From Eggerthellaceae bacterium UBA5906 (GTDB taxonomy: Bacteria; Actinomycetota; Coriobacteriia; Coriobacteriales; Eggerthellaceae), in contig DJEE01000153.1 of NCBI GenBank assembly GCA_002431805.1, positions 1 to 5,150 on the forward strand: a stretch of DNA of 5,150 nucleotides. Direction: 5' to 3'. The notes beneath the pieces are model-generated. The model was not told the origin of the DNA. It searched no databases and saw nothing but the letters and a program-made list of their open reading frames with translations. Below are positions 1 to 5,150 of the stretch, piece after piece; the first letter of the stretch is position 1; each line of letters opens with the position of its first letter. Both the position numbers and the translations under genes were made by a program.

Positions 1-11
1 CCGGCGGGTTT

Positions 12-1835
12 TTGGATCGACAGAAGCGTCGCGTTGACGCCATGCCGCCGGGTATGTGCCCGCTGGCGCAGCAGTTGACGCTGCTGGAAGAGGGCGCGCT
101 GCAAACGTGCGGCAAGTGCGTGCCGTGTCGCGACGGCCTGCCGCAACTGGTGAGCATGCTGCGCCACTTGGTGGATTGCCAGGCCGACGCCGCCGAGGTC
201 GAGCGCATGCGTCAACTGGCGGAAATGGTGCGCGACACGTCGGATTGTGCCAGCGGTTACGAAGCCGCGGGTGCCCTGCTTGAGGGCTTGGACGCGTTTT
301 CCGCCGAAGTGGAAAGCCATGTGTCCAAGCACGCTTGCCAGCGCGGCGTGGGGCAGTCGGTGCCGTGCGAGACGTTCTGCCCGGCGCACGTGAACGTGCC
401 TGCGTACATCGCGCTGGTGGCGAAGGGCGATTACGCCGGTGCCGTGCAGATGATCCGCAAGGACAACCCGTTCCCCACGGCGTGCGGCCTGGTGTGCGAG
501 CATCCCTGCGAACAACGCTGCCGCCGTACGCTTATCGACGCGCCGCTGAACATCCGCGGCATCAAGGAGTTCGCTTGCGAGCACGCACGCGCAGACCAGG
601 TGCCCGTGCCCGAGCGGTTGCCCGAAACCGGCCGCCGCATTGCGGTGGTAGGTGCTGGCCCTTCGGGTTTGACCTGCGCTTACTTTGCTGCGTTGATGGG
701 GCATTCCGTTGACGTGTTCGAGGAGCGCAAGCAGCTGGGCGGCATGATTCGCTACGGCATCCCGGCGTACCGCTTCCCGCGTGAGCGCCTGGACGAGGAT
801 ATCCGCGCCATCTTGTCGGTGGGCGGCATAACCGTGCATACCGAAAGCCCCGTGGACGCTGCGCGCATGGCGGAACTTTCTGCAGAATACGATGCCGTGT
901 ACGTGGCTATAGGCGCGCAAACGGGCAAGAGCCTGCGCATTGACGGCACGGATGCCGAAGGCGTGTATTCTGCCGTTGATCTGCTAGGACGCATCGGCGA
1001 TGGCGATTATCCCGACTTCACGGGCAAGAAAGTGGCCGTTATCGGCGGCGGCAACGTTGCCATGGACTGCTGCCGCACGGCTGTGCGTGCCGGCGCCGAG
1101 GAGGTGTCGGTAGTGTATCGCCGCCGCATCTCCGACATGACGGCGTTGCCGGCCGAGATTGAATCAGCCGTGGCCGAGGGCGTGGAGATGATCACGCTGC
1201 AGGCGCCGGCCGCCATCGAGAAGGACGAACAGGGCCGCTGCACCGCGCTGCTGACGAACCCACAGATGATCGGCCCGGTGAAGCGCGGACGCCCCGCGCC
1301 GATGGCTGCGGACAAGCCGCAGATGCGCATTCCGGCCGATGTCATCCTTATTGCCGTGGGCCAGAACATCGTGTCTGCGCCGTTCGAGGAGTTCGGCATG
1401 GCCGCCGAATGGGGCGAGTTCAAGGCTGACGAGCAGCTGCATGCCCAGATGAACGCAGAGGCGCTTGAGACCCGCGGCGCCGATGCGGCCACGGGTGCCA
1501 ACGTGTTCGTGGGTGGCGACTGCCAAACCGGCCCGGCCTCGGCCATCATGGCCATTGCTGCCGGCAAGGTTGCAGCGCGCAACATCGACCATATGCTGGG
1601 CTTCAACCATACGCTAGATTGCGGTGCGGAAGCGCCGGCGGCGCAGCCCAACGACCGTGCGGCGTACGGCCGTGTGGAGGTGCTCGAGCGTCCGGCGCGC
1701 GAGCGCAAACATGATTTCGATGCCGTGGAGGTGCCCATGAGCACCGAAGAGGCCATGCAGGAATGCGGGCGCTGCCTGCGCTGTGACCACTTCGGCGCCG
1801 GCGCCTGCGAAGGGGGGCGCATCCAATATGTTTAA
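12..1835 (+). CDS. NuoF-type Fe-S / GltD-like FAD-NAD(P)H oxidoreductase, probable electron-transfer subunit of formate dehydrogenase (5' end possibly missing)
   Basis: This is probably the diaphorase subunit that moves electrons between NAD(P)H and the formate dehydrogenase encoded next. Numbering from the TTG at 12: residues 30-105 resemble the C-terminal 4Fe-4S domain of NuoF, with C33-x2-C36-x2-C39 and a fourth cysteine at C79. Residues 109-190 form the cysteine-rich GltD/dihydropyrimidine-dehydrogenase type Fe-S domain (C109, C119, C123, C158, C162, C166, C170). An FAD-binding Rossmann motif lies at 212-220 (VVGAGPSGL) and an NAD(P) motif at 343-350 (VIGGGNVA). YRRR at 369-372 resembles the arginines that favour NADPH in GltD-like enzymes. 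A second FAD contact lies at 499-508 (FVGGDCQTGP). The tail has C585, C588, C591 and C599. The NuoF FMN domain is not seen. The frame is open to the left edge, so TTG 12 is only the first possible start in view; ATG 42 and ATG 54 are alternatives, none with a strong ribosome site. The stop overlaps the next gene by 8 bases, implying co-translation. Family assignment is firm; the pairing with formate dehydrogenase is inferred from context. Confidence 0.88.
   Translation: MDRQKRRVDAMPPGMCPLAQQLTLLEEGALQTCGKCVPCRDGLPQLVSMLRHLVDCQADAAEVERMRQLAEMVRDTSDCASGYEAAGALLEGLDAFSAEVESHVSKHACQRGVGQSVPCETFCPAHVNVPAYIALVAKGDYAGAVQMIRKDNPFPTACGLVCEHPCEQRCRRTLIDAPLNIRGIKEFACEHARADQVPVPERLPETGRRIAVVGAGPSGLTCAYFAALMGHSVDVFEERKQLGGMIRYGIPAYRFPRERLDEDIRAILSVGGITVHTESPVDAARMAELSAEYDAVYVAIGAQTGKSLRIDGTDAEGVYSAVDLLGRIGDGDYPDFTGKKVAVIGGGNVAMDCCRTAVRAGAEEVSVVYRRRISDMTALPAEIESAVAEGVEMITLQAPAAIEKDEQGRCTALLTNPQMIGPVKRGRPAPMAADKPQMRIPADVILIAVGQNIVSAPFEEFGMAAEWGEFKADEQLHAQMNAEALETRGADAATGANVFVGGDCQTGPASAIMAIAAGKVAARNIDHMLGFNHTLDCGAEAPAAQPNDRAAYGRVEVLERPARERKHDFDAVEVPMSTEEAMQECGRCLRCDHFGAGACEGGRIQYV
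1811..1817 (+). promoter_or_regulatory. Ribosome binding site for the formate dehydrogenase catalytic subunit
   Basis: The purine run AGGGGGG lies inside the end of the upstream gene, 10 bases before ATG 1828. It supports ATG 1828, rather than the earlier in-frame ATG at 1783, as the true start. The protein beginning at 1828 (MFNVTINGQALEAREGQTIL) opens directly with a 2Fe-2S ferredoxin fold, as expected for NuoG-like subunits. Confidence 0.6.
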
Positions 1836-4539
1836 CGTCACCATCAACGGCCAGGCGCTTGAGGCGCGCGAAGGCCAAACCATTTTGGAGGTTGCCCGCG
1901 CCGCCGGCATCCGCATCCCCACGCTGTGCTACCTCAAGGACCGCAGCGCCATCGGGTCGTGCCGCGTGTGCGTGGTGGACGTGGAGGGCCAGGCGGCCCC
2001 CGTGCCGGCGTGCACTACGCGCGTGGTCGACGGCATGCAGGTGCAAACGGACACCGAGCGCGTGCAGAAGTATCGCCGCGTAGCTGTTGACCTGCTGATT
2101 TCCAACCATGGGCTTGACTCGACCGACTACTGTTTCAGCTGCGTGAAAAACGGCGCCTGCGAGTTGCAGGCAGTGGCGCGCGAGGTGGGCGTGTCCCATC
2201 CCACGTTCCCCGTTTCGCAAACGCGCAAGCCCGTGCTGGACTCCAACCCGTTTTTGCGCTTCGACCCTAACCTGTGCATCGCGTGCCAGCGTTGCGTGGG
2301 CGCATGCAACAACGCGGCGGGCAACCATGTGCTGCAAACGCGCAAGCGCGGTGTGCGCACCACCATCCGCGCACCGTTCGGGCCGAACTGGGACCGCACC
2401 ATCTGCGAGAGCTGCGGTAACTGCGCGCAAGCCTGCCCCACAGGCGCGCTGGTGGAGAAGCGTCGCGGGCTCTACCGCGAATGGGACACGCACACGGTGC
2501 GAACCACGTGCCCGCACTGCGGCGTGGGTTGCCAGCTTGACCTGGTGGTGAAGGGCAACCAGATCGTGGACGTGCAGGCAGCAGACGGCCCGTCCAACGT
2601 TGGGCTTGTGTGCGTGAAGGGCCGCAGCGGCAGCTTCGACTTCGTGAACTCGCCCGACCGTATCACCACGCCGCTGGTGAAAAACCCCGAAACCGGCGAG
2701 TTCGAGCCGGCCGACTGGGATACGGCGCTTGACCTGGTGGCGCGCAAGTTCACCGAGCTGCGCGACGCCCACGGCGGCGAGAGCATCGCGGCGTTCGCGT
2801 GCTCGCGTTCCACCAACGAAGACATATACATGCTCCAGAAGATGGCGAGGTGCGCATTCGATAGTCCCAATGTCGACAACTGCGCACGTGTTTGACACGC
2901 CCCCACTGTTGCCGGTCTGGCAACTACACTTGGTTCGGGCGCAATGACGAACTCCATCCAGGATGTTTGCGAGGATTCGCAGGTCATCCTGCTTATTGGC
3001 AGCAACCCTGAAGAGGCGCACCCTGTTATGGGCATGCGTTTGCGCCAGGCGGTCGAGCGCGGCGCGAAGCTGATTGTGGTGGACCCGCGCGAGATCGGGC
3101 TGGCGAAGAAGGCCGACATCCACCTGAAGCTGCGCCCCGGCACGAACGTGGCGTTCGCGAACGGCATGGTGCACGTGCTGATTGAGAAGGGCCTGGTTGA
3201 CCGCGAATTCGTGGAAAGCCGCACTGAAGGCTTCGACAAGCTGGCGGCTATGGTGGCCGACTATACGCCCGAGCGCGTGGCTGAGATCTGCGGCATCGAC
3301 GCGCGCGACTTGGTGGCCGCGGCGGAGCTGTACGCAAAGGCCGATCGCGCGCCCATCATTTATTGCCTGGGCGTGGTTGAGCATACTACGGGCACCGAGA
3401 GCGTGATGGCGTTGTCCAACCTGGCGCTGGTGTCGGGCAAGCTGGGCCGCCCCGGGTGCGGCATCAACCCGCTGCGTGGCCAGAACAACGTGCAGGGCGC
3501 GTGCGACATGGGTGCGGGACCTGCCGATTTCACAGGTTATCAGAAGGTGGCCAACCCCGATGCGCGCGCGAAGTTCGAGGCCGCGTGGGGCGTCACGCTC
3601 AACCAGACGCCGGGCTTGAAGGCCACCGAGTGTTTCCCCGCCATGATCGACGGGCGCATCCGTGGCTTGTTCCTGTTCGGCGAAGACCCGGTGCGCACCG
3701 ACCCCGACACGCACCACGTTATCCGTGCGCTCAAGGCGCTGGACTTCCTGGTGGTCGAAGAGCTGTTCATGACGGAGACGGCGAAGTACGCCGACGTCAT
3801 CCTGCCTGGCCGCAGCTATGCGGAGAAGGAGGGTACGTTCACGAACACCGAGCGCCGCGTGCAGCGCGTGCGCAAGGCGGTGGACGGCCCTGCCGGTCCG
3901 CGTCTGGACACCGAGGTGTTCGCCGACATCATGCGCCGCATGGGCTACGATCAGCCGACGCTTACGGGCGCGCAGATCATGGACGAGGTGGCAAGCCTCA
4001 CGCCGTCGTACGCGGGCATCAGCCATGCGCGTCTGGACTCCGCCGCCGTGGCGGGGCAAGGCTTGCAATGGCCGTGCACGGGACCGGATCATCCAGGTAC
4101 GCGCATCATGCACGAGGGGAAGTTCTCGCGCGGTTTGGGCGAGTTCTCGCTGGCGCAGTATCGTCCGTCGGCCGAACTTCCCGATGAGGAATATCCGCTG
4201 GTCATGATGACGGGCCGCGTGCTGGCGCAGTACAACGCGCAGGCCATGACGGGCCGCACCGAGGGCCTGAACCGCATCGATGGCACGTCGTTTATTGAGC
4301 TGAACACGGCCGATGCCGCCGCGGCGGGCATTGTCGATGGCGATCGTGTGCGCGTGAGCAGCCGCCGTGGCACCATCGAGAGCCAGGCGCGCGTGTCGGG
4401 CAAAACCAACCCCGGCGAGGTGTGGATGCCGTTCCACTTCCAGGACGGCAACGCCAACTGGCTGACCAATGCCGCGCTGGACAACATCTCGGCCACGCCA
4501 GAGTACAAGGTGTGCGCCGTGAAGGTGGAGAAGGCGTAA
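1828..4539 (+). CDS. fdhA: Selenocysteine-containing formate dehydrogenase catalytic subunit, NuoG-like N-terminus, read through UGA at 2893
   Basis: This enzyme interconverts formate and CO2 at a Mo/W-bis-pyranopterin centre, probably in the cytoplasm since no signal peptide is seen. Read through the UGA, the protein is 903 residues with Sec356. Domains in order: 2Fe-2S (C34, C45, C48, C62); His-Cys 4Fe-4S (H94, C102, C105, C111); two ferredoxin-type 4Fe-4S motifs (C150, C153, C156, C160 and C193, C196, C199, C203); the catalytic-domain 4Fe-4S (C228, C231, C235, C262) followed by K264; then the Mo/W domain with NVDNCARV-Sec-HAPTVAGL. H357 and R550 (in RGQNNVQGACDMG) match the conserved active-site His and Arg of E. 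coli FdhF. A molydopterin dinucleotide-binding domain ends the protein (about 788-900). The N-terminal extension of about 220 residues is absent from E. coli FdhF but typical of NAD(P)-linked formate dehydrogenases. The start overlaps the upstream stop (ATGTTTAA), so the two are probably translationally coupled. Mo versus W and the direction of reaction cannot be told from sequence. Confidence 0.95.
2893..2895 (+). other. Selenocysteine codon (UGA, Sec356)
   Basis: This in-frame TGA is the only stop between 1828 and the final TAA at 4537-4539. The residues before it (NVDNCARV) and after it (HAPTVAGL) match the formate dehydrogenase active-site segment, where the UGA position is occupied by selenocysteine or cysteine. 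The frame is unchanged downstream and homology continues without a gap. Recoding is therefore far more likely than a nonsense mutation. The selenium would be a ligand of the Mo/W centre. Confidence 0.95.
2893..2941 (+). promoter_or_regulatory. Bacterial SECIS element (selenocysteine insertion hairpin)
   Basis: Just after the UGA, GTTGCC (2908-2913) pairs perfectly with GGCAAC (2919-2924) around the five-base loop GGTCT (2914-2918). The same loop sequence occurs in the E. coli fdhF SECIS recognised by SelB, and it falls at the same codon distance from the UGA: both genes read GUU-GCN-GGU-CUG from the fifth codon after Sec. A lower stem is possible between CGCCC (2898-2902) and GGGCG (2937-2941), perhaps extended by CCA (2903-2905) with TGG (2931-2933). 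One difference is that the E. coli element has a bulged U in the upper stem, while the matching U here can pair with an A. The element also encodes protein, so its sequence is doubly constrained. Confidence 0.88.
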
Positions 4540-4567
4540 AGGGATTTTGCTGCGGAAGCGATTGCTA

Positions 4568-4607
4568 CGGGGGCGTCGGCGCTAGGCCGATGCCCCCGCT
4601 GTGTTTT
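4568..4607 (+). terminator. Intrinsic (Rho-independent) terminator of the formate dehydrogenase operon
   Basis: A 13-base-pair hairpin is formed by 4568-4580 and 4586-4598, with one G-U pair and the five-base loop GCTAG. It begins with a run of G:C pairs and is followed after a few bases by TTTT at 4604-4607. It starts 28 bases after the fdhA stop. The T tract is short and offset, so termination may be incomplete and some transcript could continue into the acetyltransferase gene. Confidence 0.82.
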
Positions 4608-4618
4608 AGGGGGAGAGG
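4608..4618 (+). promoter_or_regulatory. Ribosome binding site for the acetyltransferase gene
   Basis: The purine stretch AGGGGGAGAGG directly precedes ATG 4619. Its AGGGGG part is 5 bases from that ATG, and its GAGAGG part is 9 bases from the next in-frame ATG at 4628. It therefore supports translation here but does not decide between the two starts, which differ by only three residues. No convincing promoter is seen between the terminator and this site. Confidence 0.6.
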
Positions 4619-5101
4619 ATGACACGCATGTCTGAGGCTACATTCGAGGTTATGGATGTTGCGCGGGGCGAGTTCGACCCTTGCGAGTTGTTGGCGCTTT
4701 GGGAGCGTTCTGTTCGGGCTACGCATCATTTTGTGAGCGAGGCGGATGTAGTCGCCATGCGCCCCGAGGTGATGGGCGGTTTGGCGTTCGTGGAACATGT
4801 TGCGGTTGCGCGCGAGCTGCTGCAAGGCGGCGAACGCGGGCGCGTGCTGGGATTTGCCGAGGCGCATGAGGGCAACCTGGAGATGTTGTTTTGCGATGTT
4901 GACGCACGTGGCTATGGCGTCGGACATACGCTTTTGCGGCATGCTGTTGCTACGTGGGGTGTAACCACCGTTGACGTGAACGAGCAAAACGGCCAAGCGG
5001 TGGGCTTCTATGAGCACGAAGGCTTTGCGGTAACAGCTCGCGACGCGCTCGACAGCGAAGGCCGCCCCTACCCGATTTTGCACATGGTGCTGAGAGGGTA
5101 G
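4619..5101 (+). CDS. GNAT-family N-acetyltransferase, YjaB-like
   Basis: This is a predicted acetyl-CoA-dependent acetyltransferase of 160 residues (157 if ATG 4628 is used), cytoplasmic, with unknown acceptor. The acetyl-CoA pyrophosphate-binding motif R/Q-x-x-G-x-G/A is seen as RGYGVG at residues 97-102, preceded by the beta strand LEMLFCDVD. The N-terminal LWERSVRATHHFV (28-39 region) and the C-terminal stretch NEQNGQAVGFYEHEGF (121-136) with GRPYPILHM (148-156) closely resemble E. coli YjaB from memory. Relative to YjaB, which is about 147 residues, the middle (about 48-75) looks a little longer. It is separated from the formate dehydrogenase genes by a terminator, so a shared function is not implied. 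Its codons use T and A at third positions more freely than the upstream genes, which may reflect lower expression or a different origin. The family is secure; the substrate is not. Confidence 0.9.
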   Translation: MTRMSEATFEVMDVARGEFDPCELLALWERSVRATHHFVSEADVVAMRPEVMGGLAFVEHVAVARELLQGGERGRVLGFAEAHEGNLEMLFCDVDARGYGVGHTLLRHAVATWGVTTVDVNEQNGQAVGFYEHEGFAVTARDALDSEGRPYPILHMVLRG

Positions 5102-5150
5102 TGACCGAGGCGGGTGCTTAGAAATGCGGCTTGCGTGAACGGGGGACGGA
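5102..5150. other. Right-edge non-coding stretch, no feature recognised
   Basis: These 49 bases follow the acetyltransferase stop. I see no hairpin with a T tract, no convincing start with a ribosome site, and no RNA gene. A GTG at 5101 opens only six codons before a stop. Confidence 0.5.

Noticed and set aside
1007..1822. 271-codon minus-strand open frame opposite the flavoprotein
   Set aside because: Ser/Ala/Pro-rich with no domain, and wholly antisense to a well-supported gene.
1783..1827. Upstream ATG at 1783 as the start of the catalytic subunit
   Set aside because: It would add 15 low-complexity residues (MTTSAPAPAKGGASN) before the ferredoxin fold and overlap the upstream gene more deeply. 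ATG 1828 has a purine-rich ribosome site and begins right at the domain.
2893..2895. Nonsense mutation creating a pseudogene
   Set aside because: The stop falls exactly at the catalytic Sec position, the frame and homology continue unchanged, and a SECIS-like hairpin follows. Decay would not give all three.
1603..4437. A 944-codon open frame on the minus strand, antisense to the catalytic subunit
   Set aside because: It lies opposite a gene with clear homology throughout. Its protein is dominated by Arg, His, Ala and Val with no recognisable domain, as expected when a strongly G/C-ending gene is read backwards. Its length reflects the rarity of stops in GC-rich antisense frames.
2944..4539. 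Separate gene starting at ATG 2944
   Set aside because: It would lack the Fe-S and active-site segment of the enzyme. The 16 codons before it encode conserved formate dehydrogenase sequence (HAPTVAGLATTLGSGA).
4565..5083. 172-codon minus-strand open frame opposite the acetyltransferase
   Set aside because: It runs through the terminator hairpin, has no recognisable domain, and is antisense to a gene with clear GNAT motifs.
1..5150. CRISPR arrays, tRNA or rRNA genes, insertion sequences, phage or defence genes
   Set aside because: I found no spaced direct repeats, no tRNA-like cloverleaf, no transposase and no terminal inverted repeats. The window is ordinary metabolic coding DNA.

Overview
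The window is GC-rich (codons mostly end in G or C), densely coding DNA read entirely from the + strand. It carries a two-gene formate dehydrogenase operon followed by an unrelated acetyltransferase gene. Composition, the selenocysteine-containing formate dehydrogenase and its flavoprotein partner fit an anaerobic, high-GC bacterium. A gut coriobacterium (Eggerthella relatives) is my best guess, but no taxonomic marker is present, so this is inference.

Layout: (1) Left edge to 1835 is a flavoprotein. It starts with a NuoF-type iron-sulfur domain and continues as a GltD-like (glutamate synthase small chain) FAD/NADPH oxidoreductase. The frame is open to the left edge, so the 5' end may be missing. 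(2) 1828-4539 is the catalytic formate dehydrogenase subunit. It overlaps the first gene by 8 bases, and its reading frame is interrupted only by an in-frame UGA at 2893-2895. This is not a broken gene. The UGA sits exactly at the catalytic selenocysteine position and is followed in the same frame by the rest of the enzyme. A SECIS-like hairpin lies just downstream, with the loop GGUCU also found in the E. coli fdhF element. A conventional ORF caller would split this gene into 1783-2895 and 2944-4539. (3) 4540-4618 is a short intergenic region with a strong intrinsic terminator. (4) 4619-5101 is a GNAT-family acetyltransferase resembling E. coli YjaB, with visibly less GC-biased codons. (5) 5102-5150 holds no recognisable feature.

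How the parts work together: the catalytic subunit would interconvert formate and CO2 at a Mo- or W-bis-pyranopterin centre bearing selenocysteine. Electrons would pass through a NuoG-like chain of iron-sulfur clusters to the flavoprotein, which would exchange them with NAD(P)H. In an acetogen this supplies the CO2-to-formate step of the Wood-Ljungdahl pathway; in other anaerobes it oxidises formate. Direction and exact electron partner cannot be read from the sequence. The machinery needed for selenocysteine insertion and cofactor assembly (selA, selB, selC, selD, fdhD, molybdopterin genes) is not in the window.

I see no wholly new system. The points most worth a second look are the Sec/SECIS site, a cluster of otherwise unused codons just before it, an altered His-Cys cluster motif, and an extra four-cysteine tail on the flavoprotein.
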